Source: Candidatus Wallbacteria bacterium
GTDB taxonomy: Bacteria > Muiribacteriota > UBA6191 > JACPRK01
Length of the DNA: 36,758 nt
Assembly: GCA_016213845.1 (NCBI GenBank)
Contig: JACQZN010000020.1
Span: 1-36,758, forward strand
Direction: 5' to 3'
Below the pieces are notes generated by a model, which was given only the letters and a program-made list of their open reading frames with translations, was not told where the DNA came from and searched no databases. Each line of letters begins with the position of its first letter. Position 1 is the first letter of the stretch. Below are positions 23,911 through 31,143 of the stretch, in pieces. The position numbers and the translations under genes are program-made.

Positions 23911-24711
23911 TCACCTGTTCTTCAGGCCGTCGGCCAGGAAGGGCTGCAGCTCTGCCACGACCGTTGCTGGCGGGCTGTAGAAGGCCATCTGGCCCGGCCG
24001 GGCAATCTTTTCGGCCCAGGACGAGAGCGCCTCGGCCATTGCTTCGGGGACCTTGGAGCGGGCGTAGCTGCTGGGGAAGACGGCCGGGTTGTTCCACTGG
24101 GCTGCGATGGCGTTGCCCAGGCGTTGGCCGGCGGCCGGATTCACCTTGAGGGTCAGGTCGTGGGCCAGCTCGTGGTCGGCCACGTGGGGCATCTGGGGCT
24201 GATAGAGCTCCGTCTGGGCGGAGTAGCCGTTGGACCACCAGACGCCCGCCACGGGCAGCTTGCTCGGGTCACGCTGGATGACGACGAGAAGCTTGTGCTG
24301 CCGAGACTGGTAGAGCTGCGCGGCAGCCGTGACGATGGCGACGTTCTGGGGCGACGCGTCTCGGCCGGTGATGACGAGATTGTAGCGATTGAGCACGGCC
24401 TGGGTGTTGGCATCGAAGTTCAGGCCGCCGGTCGGGGGGCGGGCTGCGGTGACGTTTGGCGGCGGCGAGGCCGGGGCGGACGGGCCGCTTCCAAGGTTCG
24501 GGACGTTGCCTGTCTCCCGGGAGCCGGCTCCCGGGGCGGGCGGCCGTCTCTGGTGGCGGACGACGCGGACCTGCGTGCCCTGCTGCTGGCTACCGGTGGA
24601 ACCGGTGGACGGCTGGCTCGTGATGACCGTGACGTCGCCTGCGCCGCAACCGGCGAGGGCCATCGAAGCGGCGACCAGGCTACCGATGAGGGCGGACCTG
24701 CGAACGAGCAT
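23911..24711 (-). CDS. Lipoprotein with HELAH zinc-metallopeptidase (lethal factor / M34-like) domain
   Basis: This is 266 residues. The ATG at 24711 has AAGGAGA four bases upstream. A lipoprotein signal ends in the lipobox ALAGC, with lipidated Cys22. A Gly/Ser/Pro-rich linker runs to about 95, then one domain. It contains the gluzincin motif H180-E-L-A-H184, and 39 residues later VPEAMAEALSSW, where E223 is the likely third zinc ligand. The preceding FPSSYARSK segment and the spacing resemble the anthrax lethal factor C-terminal / Pro-Pro endopeptidase (M34) fold. Family assignment is by motif and spacing only. It is the first gene of the minor-pilin operon, so it may process or anchor a surface structure. 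Confidence 0.75.
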   Translation of the reverse strand: MLVRRSALIGSLVAASMALAGCGAGDVTVITSQPSTGSTGSQQQGTQVRVVRHQRRPPAPGAGSRETGNVPNLGSGPSAPASPPPNVTAARPPTGGLNFDANTQAVLNRYNLVITGRDASPQNVAIVTAAAQLYQSRQHKLLVVIQRDPSKLPVAGVWWSNGYSAQTELYQPQMPHVADHELAHDLTLKVNPAAGQRLGNAIAAQWNNPAVFPSSYARSKVPEAMAEALSSWAEKIARPGQMAFYSPPATVVAELQPFLADGLKNR

Positions 24712-24848
24712 CGCGTCTCCTTGCGCCGGGTTGGGGCGATTCGAGGCCGTCCGGGTCAGCCGCAAACACCCGCCTTGCGGGCCTCTTCCTCATGATGACA
24801 CCGGGCCTGGCCCAAATGTTCGAAGTTTTTCTCCAATCGCCGGTGGCG

Positions 24849-24878
24849 TTGCACGGCGAGGCCCGGCGGCCGCATAAT
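24849..24878 (+). promoter_or_regulatory. Candidate promoter of the FHA gene
   Basis: TTGCAC, 18 bp, CATAAT. It lies about 175 bp upstream of the preferred GTG start, in the divergent region between the metallopeptidase operon and the FHA gene. Confidence 0.5.
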
Positions 24879-25052
24879 TGGGACCGGCAAGGCTAAGGTC
24901 ATGGTCGCGAGAATACCGATACGAGATACCGGAAGGTGCTGTCGAGCGCCGGCGTCGCCGGTGCCCGCTTGGCGCAACCGGTCTTGCAAGCTGCCAGCAA
25001 CATACGGTACCTCGATCGCGCGTTTCACGAACCGGTCCGGGAGGACTCGTCC

Positions 25053-25601
25053 GTGATCAAGCTGATCGTCGTCAACCGGGACTCCGAGGCCACGGAGTTC
25101 CGGATCAAGGACCGCATCACGACGATCGGGCGGTCCAGCGACAACCACATGGTGCTGCCGGGCTCGCACGTGTCGCGCAACCACGCCACCATCGAGCGTA
25201 CCGTCAAGGGGTTCGTCCTGACCGACCTGGGGAGCAAGAACGGCACCCTGGTCAACAACAAGGTGGTCAAGACGGCGGTCCTGAGCGTGGGCGACAAGGT
25301 GAAGATCGGAGAGAACTTCCTGTTCGTCGACAACGCCCAGGCCGATCGCGAGAACGCGATGGATTACCTGCTGGAGAAGCTGGAGGACAGCGAGAAGAAG
25401 TTCCTGCAGGCTGGCATCGAGTTCCTGAAGATAGAGCGCAAGGACGTCTTCCTGAAGGAAGTCGCCAAGGCCGCTTTCGAGGTCAGCCTCATCGCCATCC
25501 CGCTGATCGTGGTCGCTGGGTTCTTCATGGGCCTCATCAAGTTCCGGGACATCTCGCAGGCCCTGGTGAACCTGTTGAAGAGCGTCACCGGCGAGAGCTA
25601 G
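25053..25601 (+). CDS. FHA-domain protein with C-terminal membrane helix
   Basis: This is 182 residues from the GTG at 25053, with GGGAGGA about eight bases upstream. The same frame is open back to 24936 but lacks an equally good site. Residues 1-100 are a forkhead-associated domain with all phosphothreonine-binding residues: G26-R27-S28, S41-R42-N43-H44, and N63-G64 (GSKNGTLVNN). A charged helix (105-135) and one membrane helix (about 142-163, VSLIAIPLIVVAGFFMGLI) follow. FHA domains bind phosphothreonine peptides made by Ser/Thr kinases. The convergent gene is exactly such a kinase, which makes a functional link plausible. The gene is followed by the 25.6-25.76 kb duplicate and hairpin. Confidence 0.88.
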   Translation: MIKLIVVNRDSEATEFRIKDRITTIGRSSDNHMVLPGSHVSRNHATIERTVKGFVLTDLGSKNGTLVNNKVVKTAVLSVGDKVKIGENFLFVDNAQADRENAMDYLLEKLEDSEKKFLQAGIEFLKIERKDVFLKEVAKAAFEVSLIAIPLIVVAGFFMGLIKFRDISQALVNLLKSVTGES

Positions 25602-25625
25602 CGGACCTCGAGGCGACGGGACAGC

Positions 25626-25688
25626 GCTCACTCTCCCAGAATCTCGATTCCCCAGATCTGGGCGGAGGCGACGGGCGTCACGCCCGGG
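25626..25688. repeat. 63-bp direct repeat, copy A (orphan copy of the kinase gene's 3' end)
   Basis: It is identical to 25789-25851 except for one base (A/C-side GACGGG versus GATGGG). Copy B is the last codons and stop of the Ser/Thr kinase gene. Copy A is detached and non-functional, and lies just after the FHA gene. Confidence 0.92.
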
Positions 25689-25761
25689 GAAAACCCGTGG
25701 CGTCTACCTGTACCGGGTTTTCTCGAAAACCCGGTACAGGTAGACGCCACGATTTTTCCCC
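25686..25761. terminator. Long hairpin, possibly a bidirectional terminator
   Basis: The inner arms 25696-25722 and 25725-25751 are perfectly complementary over 27 bp with a two-base loop. After a two-base mismatch the pairing continues with GGGGAAAA against TTTTCCCC. It lies between two convergent genes, and T-runs occur on both strands outside the stem (TTTTT on plus, TTTT on minus). The function fits a bidirectional terminator, but perfect arms of this length are unusual. Confidence 0.7.
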
Positions 25762-25788
25762 GCGCGCCTCTCGGGGCGTCGTCTAGCT

Positions 25789-25851
25789 GCTCACTCTCCC
25801 AGAATCTCGATTCCCCAGATCTGGGCGGAGGCGATGGGCGTCACGCCCGGG
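25789..25851. repeat. 63-bp direct repeat, copy B (inside the kinase gene's 3' end)
   Basis: It matches copy A at 25626-25688 in 62 of 63 bases and begins two bases outside the kinase stop codon. Confidence 0.92.
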
Positions 25852-28196
25852 CTGGTCTTCATCTCGATGTCGAGCGTGTTATCGCCGGGGCGCATGAAGC
25901 GGATGGGCAACGTATTGCCGATGTCGGTCTCGCCCGACAGGGGATCGTAGTTCCAGCTCTCCGTGGGGCGGAAGGCCAGCTTCAGACGGCCGTTGAGGGT
26001 GACTTCGAAGTAGCTGCGCAGGACCAGGGCCGAGATGCGGAAGACGAGCGCGACGCGGCGGCAGTCGGCCAGCTCGGCCGGTGCGATCGGCACGCGCACA
26101 CTGTGGCGGTCCCGCAGCTTCGTGGCGAACTGGTACATGTTGCGCCGGATCCGGTCCAGCTCCTGGTCGTTGCCGCTGGGGACCCAGAATCCGTCGCGTT
26201 TCATGTCGAAATCGGCCTTCCAGCGGTAGCGCGGTTTCAGGGGAGGTTTGCCGACGAAGCGGCCGACGAAGGACTGGGTGGACGCCGCGAAGGCCACCGC
26301 GGGCGGGATCCTGTAATCGAGTGCCGCGGCGTCGACGACCTCGAGGTCGACTAGGCGGTTGTAGACGTCGAGCCGCTCGGAATCGGGAATCTCGGGCGGG
26401 CCCTTGAAGAAGGCCTCGGCCAGCGGCCGGAAGTGGGCCCAGTACGGGTAGAACGGGAGGAGCTTCACCTGTGCGAACACGCGCTCGCGGTCCTGCTTGG
26501 TGCGGACGCTGCGGCCGTAGAGCTCGGTGAATAGGCGGCCCAGGGCCTGCATGTCGATGCGAGTGACCAGCTCGCGGGGGAGCGAGCCGACGGGGGGAAG
26601 GGGCATCTCCACCTCCCGGCCGGCCTCGGACTCGATCGCCAGGACGGGGCGCTCGATGCCGACGAGGACATCGGAGGCCTCGAGCGCGAACGTATGTTCG
26701 ACGGCAGGCGTGGAGCGGGCGGACGGGATTCTCCTATCTCCGATGCGCAGGGCGGCGACGAGCGGCTCGTGGGTGCGCAGGTCGAGGAACGCGGAACGCG
26801 GGCCGGTAACCCGGAATCGAGGACGTTCCAGCGGCGCCGTTCGCAGCGGGCGATCGAGCGACACCGACCCGTCGGCGCAGGCGACGCGCACGCGGTAGGC
26901 CGTGCCCGCAAGCAAGCCCGAGAGCGCCTGCGACTGGTCGAGCGCGGGCTCGCGGGCGGGGCCGGGGACCGGCTCGAAGGCGCCACCCTCCTCACCCTTC
27001 GCCAGCTCGAGCCATGACTTGACGGCCAGAGAGGTCTTCCAGGCAACGACTGCCGTCGTCTGCCCGGGCCGGACGTCGAGCGTGAGCACGCGCGACGGCT
27101 CCGTCCTGAGCGCTGAGATGGCGGCGCCGAGGGCCAGCAGAGCCAGCCCCGCCCCGGCCACCGCCAGATAGGGCCGGGCACGCCGGACCGTAGAGGATTC
27201 GCCCAGTCCGGTGGGGCGCAGCGTCGCCAGGGTTCGCTGTCCCAGCCTGGGCACCTCGTCTCCCGAGAGGTGTGTCTGCACGAGCGGATCGGGCGCCCGC
27301 ATAGAGATCGTCGGGTGCCGCGCGACGGCAGCCGCGGCTTCGCCTCGCCCCTCGAGGCCCTCTGCGAGCGCCAGGGACACTTCGGAGGCGCTCTTGAAGC
27401 GCTGGCGCGGGTCCTTGGCCAGGAGCTTGCGGACGATGTACTCGATCCAGGTGGGCACGTCGGGGCGAAGCGTGCGCAAGAGCGGCGCCTCCCGGTCGAG
27501 GTGCGCCTTCATCAGGTCCTTGAGCGGCAGGTTCCCGAAGGACGTCTGGCCGACCAGCGTCTCGTAGAGGACCATCCCGAGCGAGTAGAGATCCGACGCG
27601 GCCTGCGGGGGCTCGCCCCGGATGATCTCCGGGGCCGTGTACTCGGGGGTGCCCATGAAGACGCCCGAGCGGGTCAGCCGATCGCCGCCTTCCAGGGCGA
27701 GCGCCAGGCCGAAATCGCCCAGCTTGGTCGTGCCGTCGGGGGTCAGCAGGATGTTCGTGGCCTTGACGTCGCGGTGGAGGATGCCTTGCTCGTGGGTGAC
27801 GGAGAGAGCGTCGGCAACCTGGCGGACGACCTGCACGGCCCTCTCGATCTCCATGCGGCCGAAGCGGTCGAGCGTCTCACGCAGGGTTCGCCCGTCGATC
27901 AGCTCGAACACGAGGTAGGGATTGCCGCGAGCCTCTCCCGTGGCGAGCACGGTGATCAAGTTCGGGTGGCGCAGTCTGGCCAGCAGCAGCCCCTCGCGCT
28001 GGAAGCGGGCCCGCGTCTCCGGCGCGTGCTCCAGCATCAGCTTGACGGCCACGTCACGCCCCAGGTCGCGCTGGCGGCACCTCAGGACGATGCCCATCCC
28101 GCCCTTTCCCAGGACGCCCAGAATCTCGAAGCGGCGGCTGAATTCCTTGCCCAGCTCGGTCCCGATGGACCCCGGATCTTCGACGTTCATGCGCAT
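25791..28196 (-). CDS. Transmembrane Ser/Thr protein kinase
   Basis: This is 801 residues from the ATG at 28196; the next ATG at 28190 is equally possible, and neither has a strong ribosome site. A PknB-type kinase domain fills about residues 20-290: glycine loop LGKGGMGIVLR, catalytic K52 (VAVKLM), HRD at 141-143 (ILHRDVKATNILL), DFG (KLGDFGLAL) and TAPE. All catalytic residues are present. A linker, one membrane helix (about 340-358) and a large extracytoplasmic part follow. That part holds an FN3-like segment near 370-470 and a C-terminal beta-jellyroll-like region ending SAQIWGIEILGE. It probably senses an envelope signal. The FHA protein encoded convergently could read its phosphothreonines. 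A heptamer array lies immediately upstream of the start. Confidence 0.9.
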   Translation of the reverse strand: MRMNVEDPGSIGTELGKEFSRRFEILGVLGKGGMGIVLRCRQRDLGRDVAVKLMLEHAPETRARFQREGLLLARLRHPNLITVLATGEARGNPYLVFELIDGRTLRETLDRFGRMEIERAVQVVRQVADALSVTHEQGILHRDVKATNILLTPDGTTKLGDFGLALALEGGDRLTRSGVFMGTPEYTAPEIIRGEPPQAASDLYSLGMVLYETLVGQTSFGNLPLKDLMKAHLDREAPLLRTLRPDVPTWIEYIVRKLLAKDPRQRFKSASEVSLALAEGLEGRGEAAAAVARHPTISMRAPDPLVQTHLSGDEVPRLGQRTLATLRPTGLGESSTVRRARPYLAVAGAGLALLALGAAISALRTEPSRVLTLDVRPGQTTAVVAWKTSLAVKSWLELAKGEEGGAFEPVPGPAREPALDQSQALSGLLAGTAYRVRVACADGSVSLDRPLRTAPLERPRFRVTGPRSAFLDLRTHEPLVAALRIGDRRIPSARSTPAVEHTFALEASDVLVGIERPVLAIESEAGREVEMPLPPVGSLPRELVTRIDMQALGRLFTELYGRSVRTKQDRERVFAQVKLLPFYPYWAHFRPLAEAFFKGPPEIPDSERLDVYNRLVDLEVVDAAALDYRIPPAVAFAASTQSFVGRFVGKPPLKPRYRWKADFDMKRDGFWVPSGNDQELDRIRRNMYQFATKLRDRHSVRVPIAPAELADCRRVALVFRISALVLRSYFEVTLNGRLKLAFRPTESWNYDPLSGETDIGNTLPIRFMRPGDNTLDIEMKTSPGVTPIASAQIWGIEILGE

Positions 28197-28213
28197 CCGG
28201 CCAGAGTGTACAG

Positions 28214-28301
28214 CAGGCACCAGGAATCAGGTGTCAGGCGTCAGGCGGAGGTTGGAAGGTGGAAGGTGGAAGGTGGAAGAAGTAGTCAGTAGCCAGTAGG
28301 G
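28214..28301 (+). repeat. Mixed heptamer array: CAGGNNT, GGAAGGT and AGTAGNC units
   Basis: Units in order: CAGGCAC, CAGGAAT, CAGGTGT, CAGGCGT (AGGNNTC in another phase), then three GGAAGGT, then AGTAGTC, AGTAGCC, AGTAGGG. It lies 18 bp upstream of the kinase start and shows the same GGAAG-then-AGTAG order as the 13.8 kb array. Confidence 0.85.
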
Positions 28302-28322
28302 GGGGCACAGCCGACTCTCCAC

Positions 28323-28394
28323 GCCCCTGCCCCTGCCCTTGCCCGAGCCCGTGCCCTTGCCCGAGCCCGTGCCCTTGCCCGAGCCCAAGCCCGG
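28323..28394 (+). repeat. GCCCNN hexamer array with an 18-bp higher-order unit
   Basis: Twelve phased GCCCNN hexamers. Within them an 18-bp unit (GCCCTT, GCCCGA, GCCCGT) repeats three times, the last ending GCCCAA. The period of 6 contrasts with the heptamers on both sides. Confidence 0.85.
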
Positions 28395-28489
28395 CCTCTC
28401 CCCCCACGCCCCCCCCGTGGCGCCTCGTGCTCCCCCCCCCACTCTTCGGCCTGGCTCCTGAAGCCTGCCCCCAACAGAGGCTGCCCCCC

Positions 28490-28517
28490 GATTCTCGATT
28501 CTCAATTCTCGATTCTC
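28490..28517 (+). repeat. GATTCTC heptamer array
   Basis: Four units: GATTCTC, GATTCTC, AATTCTC, GATTCTC. It ends five bases before the -35 box of the downstream promoter. Confidence 0.8.
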
Positions 28518-28522
28518 CCCCA

Positions 28523-28551
28523 TTGACATTTCGACCTCCATCTGCTATCGT
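28523..28551 (+). promoter_or_regulatory. Sigma70-type promoter for the secreted protein gene
   Basis: A perfect TTGACA, a 17-bp spacer and TATCGT preceded by TGC (extended -10). It is the best promoter match in the window. Transcription would begin near 28558, about 240 bases before the ATG. Confidence 0.7.
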
Positions 28552-28653
28552 CCTGCAGCTTTCCCGGGAAGGCATCTCACTCAGTACGGAGAAGTTTCAA
28601 CCCCTGGTTCCAATCACCGGTATCCCAGTATTCGTTTCGTAGTCAGAAGGGAG

Positions 28654-28754
28654 CTTCGGCCCAGTAAAAGATTCACCGGCCGAAGATCCAACACCACTGT
28701 TCGACAAGAGTAGCGACTAGCAGAGTACGGATCGTGCATCTGCCGAAAGCAGAT
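28654..28754 (+). other. Structured 5' leader with two hairpins
   Basis: Hairpin 1: CTTCGGCC (28654-28661) pairs with GGCCGAAG (28678-28685). Hairpin 2: ATCTGC (28738-28743) pairs with GCAGAT (28749-28754) around a CGAAA loop. They lie in the predicted leader of the secreted-protein mRNA. I recognise no known riboswitch consensus. Confidence 0.4.
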
Positions 28755-28800
28755 CCCGGATCCGGTTTGTCAGGACCTTGCTCAAAGGAGTGAGGACCCG

Positions 28801-29421
28801 ATGAATCTGCTGAAGCGCTCCATTTCGGTTCTCCTGGTCGTTTCCTTCGTTTTCACCAGCAACGTGTTCGCCGTCGCCTTGAGCGACGCGCAGCGGGCGT
28901 ACATAGACCGATACCTGGTCAGCAGTCAGCTGAACCCGTACGGCGACCCGAAGAGCACGGTCTACCTGGGGGGCGATCCCCTGTTCGACGAGTCGACAGG
29001 GCTCAGAATGGATCGTTACGATTACATCCTCAGGAAGCATCCCCGCATCCTCGACGGCTACGTCAGCATCCTCCCGTGGGACGGCGCTGGCCGAGCCGCG
29101 GCGGCGGCGCCCATCCAGAACGACTGCGATCCCAGCCGGATCGAAGATCGCTTCATCGATGACGTCGTCAAGAGCGAGGAGCGCTGCCAGGCGCTGGTCG
29201 AGCGTATCCGCTCGGCGCTGGACTCCCGCGACTTCAAGGGCGTCCACGAGGTGCTGGCCCAGCTGGCAGCGATGCCGGTCGAGCAACTCCGCGAGCTGAC
29301 CTTGGTGCTCAAGGACGCCCGCCGCATGCTCAACGCCGAGTTCGTTCAGGATCTCGACCTGACCACCCAGATTCGCGCCCTGCTGATCGACCTCGACAAG
29401 CTCGAGGCTCGCATCGGCTGA
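28801..29421 (+). CDS. Secreted protein of unknown function
   Basis: This is 206 residues. The ATG at 28801 is preceded by AAAGGAGTGAGG about 6-11 bases away. Residues 1-24 are a signal peptide (RSISVLLVVSFVFTSNVFA|VALSD). The mature part is about 180 residues. Its first half is rich in Tyr, Asp and Pro (YIDRYLVSSQLNPYGDPKSTVYLGGDPLFD). Its second half is charged and helical (KSEERCQALVERIRSALDSRDFKGVHEVLAQL), with two cysteines near 107 and 127 that could pair. No family is recognised. It has its own strong promoter, a long leader and a strong terminator, so it is a single-gene transcript. The leader and isolated unit suggest regulated, possibly high, expression. Confidence 0.85.
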   Translation: MNLLKRSISVLLVVSFVFTSNVFAVALSDAQRAYIDRYLVSSQLNPYGDPKSTVYLGGDPLFDESTGLRMDRYDYILRKHPRILDGYVSILPWDGAGRAAAAAPIQNDCDPSRIEDRFIDDVVKSEERCQALVERIRSALDSRDFKGVHEVLAQLAAMPVEQLRELTLVLKDARRMLNAEFVQDLDLTTQIRALLIDLDKLEARIG

Positions 29422-29442
29422 GCCTTCTGGGGAGCGATTCCG

Positions 29443-29475
29443 GCCGGTGGCGGGCAACCGCCGCCGGCTTTCTCC
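29443..29475 (+). terminator. Intrinsic terminator of the secreted protein gene
   Basis: An 11-bp stem GCCGGTGGCGG / CCGCCGCCGGC (one G-U pair) closed by a GCAA tetraloop is followed by TTTCTCC. It starts 22 bp after the stop codon. Confidence 0.8.
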
Positions 29476-29478
29476 TGC

Positions 29479-31143
29479 TTACAGTCTCCCGCTCCGCAGG
29501 ATGCCGATCGCCAGCCAGAAGCCGAGGAAACCGGCGGCCATGTAGCCACAGACGCCCATCCAGGGGTAGCCGAACATCGTCGGCTGGATGTTGGTCGTCA
29601 TGATGAAGCTGGAGCCGATGATCAGCGCGCTGATGACCAGCGAGAACGAGATGCGGTTCGACAGCTTGTCGAGCGTGTGCGAGAGCGGGTCGAGCCCGCG
29701 GTGCATGAACTCGATCGAGAAGTTGCCGTGCTGCATCTTGTGGAGCAGCTTCGTCAGCTGGCTCGGTGTCCGCTTCATGAAGGAGGCGAAGTCGAGCAGC
29801 CCCAGGTGGGCGTCCTTCATCAGCCGCTGGGGGTGCCAGCGCTCGATGACCAGCTCCTCCACGAAGGGGCGCGCCTCCTGGATGATGTCGAACTCGGGGT
29901 CGAGCGTCTTGGCCATGTGCTCGATGCTGATCAGCGCCTTGAGCATCATGGCGTAGTTGGACGGCAGCTTGAGCTGGTGCTGCACCAGCAGCTTCATGAT
30001 GCTTCGGATGAGCAGGCCCAGGTCGAGGTTCTTGAGCGCCACGCCGTAGAAGGGGTCGAGCGTGTCCATCAGCGCTGTGCTGAATCGGTCGAGGTCGATC
30101 TCCTGCACCGGCTCCCCGACGTAGACCAGCTCGCGGGCCAGGGCGTCGTAATCCCGTCCGATGAGCGACACCAGCAGCCGCGAGATGTTGTCCTTCATCT
30201 TCAGCGACAGCCGTCCCACCATCCCGAAGTCGAGGAAGCAGATGGTGTTGCCGTCGAGGATCAGGATGTTCCCCGGGTGCGGGTCAGCGTGGAAGCAGCC
30301 GTCCTTGAAGACCTGCTGGAGCACGGCCCGCGCGCCGATCTCCGCCAGCGCCTTGCCGTTGACCGTCTTGGGGTCGATGCGGTTGCCGCGCGTGCCGCGC
30401 ATGTACTCCATCACGAGCACCCGGTGCGTGCAGAGGTCGAGGTAGACCTCCGGAATCCGCACGCGAGGCGTGTCGGCGAAATTGCGGCGAAAGGTCACCA
30501 TGTTCTGCGCCTCGCGCACGTAGTCGAGCTCACGCGTGATGGAGCGCGCGAACTCGCCGATGATGCCGACGGGGTCGAATGTCGAGGCCTCCAGCAGCTC
30601 CGAGGTCTGGAGCGTGTGCGCCAGATAGTAGAGGATGTCGATATCGGAGCGGATGATGTCGGAGATCCCCTCGCGCTGGACCTTCAGCACGACCTGCCGC
30701 CCGTCCGGCAGGTGCGCGCGGTGGACCTGGCCGATCGAGGCCGCCGCAATCGCCTCGTGCTCGATGTCCCTGAAGAGCTTCTCCGGCGGCTGGGAGAGCT
30801 CGCTTTCGAGCACCGCCGCCACGCGTTCGTAAGGCATCGGCGGCACGTGGTCCTGAAGCTGGCTGAATTCCCGGATGAAATCCTCGGGGATCAGGTCGTG
30901 GCGGGTCGAGAGCACCTGCCCGAACTTGATGAAGGTCGGCCCCAGGTCCTGCAGCACGTTCCGGAGTCGCTCGGGAAGGGTGCTCTGCAGCTCCAGGCCG
31001 GGTGGTCCGCTGATCAGCGTCCGCAGCTTCTGGTAAATCGGAAGTCCCAGCTGCTCGGCGAAATGCTCCAGCCCGTGGCGGACCAGCACCGCGGTGATGT
31101 CGCCGATCCGCGGGATGCTCCGGATCGATTTGAGGTTGATCAT
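29479..31143 (-). CDS. ubiB: UbiB/ABC1-family atypical kinase
   Basis: This is 554 residues, the usual length. The ATG at 31143 overlaps the upstream stop as ATGA. Hallmarks in order: FIKFGQVLSTR (the KxGQ motif that inhibits ordinary kinase activity), the alanine-rich loop AAASIGQVHRA in place of a glycine loop, VVLKVQ, the ExD element in RELDY, HADPHPGNIL (catalytic loop) and LDFGMVG. Two C-terminal membrane helices (SFSLVISALIIGSSFIM and PWMGVCGYMAAGFLGFWLAIGIL) are typical of bacterial members. UbiB-type proteins support ubiquinone or other prenyl-lipid metabolism through ATPase activity. The pairing with an AsmA-like gene hints at lipid handling at the envelope rather than at a ubiquinone cluster, as no other ubi gene is near. 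Confidence 0.9.
   Translation of the reverse strand: MINLKSIRSIPRIGDITAVLVRHGLEHFAEQLGLPIYQKLRTLISGPPGLELQSTLPERLRNVLQDLGPTFIKFGQVLSTRHDLIPEDFIREFSQLQDHVPPMPYERVAAVLESELSQPPEKLFRDIEHEAIAAASIGQVHRAHLPDGRQVVLKVQREGISDIIRSDIDILYYLAHTLQTSELLEASTFDPVGIIGEFARSITRELDYVREAQNMVTFRRNFADTPRVRIPEVYLDLCTHRVLVMEYMRGTRGNRIDPKTVNGKALAEIGARAVLQQVFKDGCFHADPHPGNILILDGNTICFLDFGMVGRLSLKMKDNISRLLVSLIGRDYDALARELVYVGEPVQEIDLDRFSTALMDTLDPFYGVALKNLDLGLLIRSIMKLLVQHQLKLPSNYAMMLKALISIEHMAKTLDPEFDIIQEARPFVEELVIERWHPQRLMKDAHLGLLDFASFMKRTPSQLTKLLHKMQHGNFSIEFMHRGLDPLSHTLDKLSNRISFSLVISALIIGSSFIMTTNIQPTMFGYPWMGVCGYMAAGFLGFWLAIGILRSGRL

Larger units (their letters stand above)
28197..28800. other. 604-bp divergent intergenic region with repeats, a promoter and a structured leader
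   Basis: No gene is seen. In order it holds a mixed heptamer array (28214-28301), a GCCCNN hexamer array (28323-28394), C-rich unique sequence, a GATTCTC array (28490-28517), a strong promoter (28523-28551) and a transcribed leader of about 240 bases up to the secreted-protein gene. The leader is visibly less GC-rich than the rest of the window. Confidence 0.75.

Noticed and set aside
25686..25761. Insertion sequence end or transposon
   Set aside because: There is an inverted repeat but no transposase and only about 100 bp between the direct repeats; kept as a hairpin/terminator with uncertain origin.
28552..28800. Known riboswitch in the leader
   Set aside because: I could not match the conserved cores of the common classes (for example c-di-GMP, cobalamin, TPP); only generic hairpins are visible.
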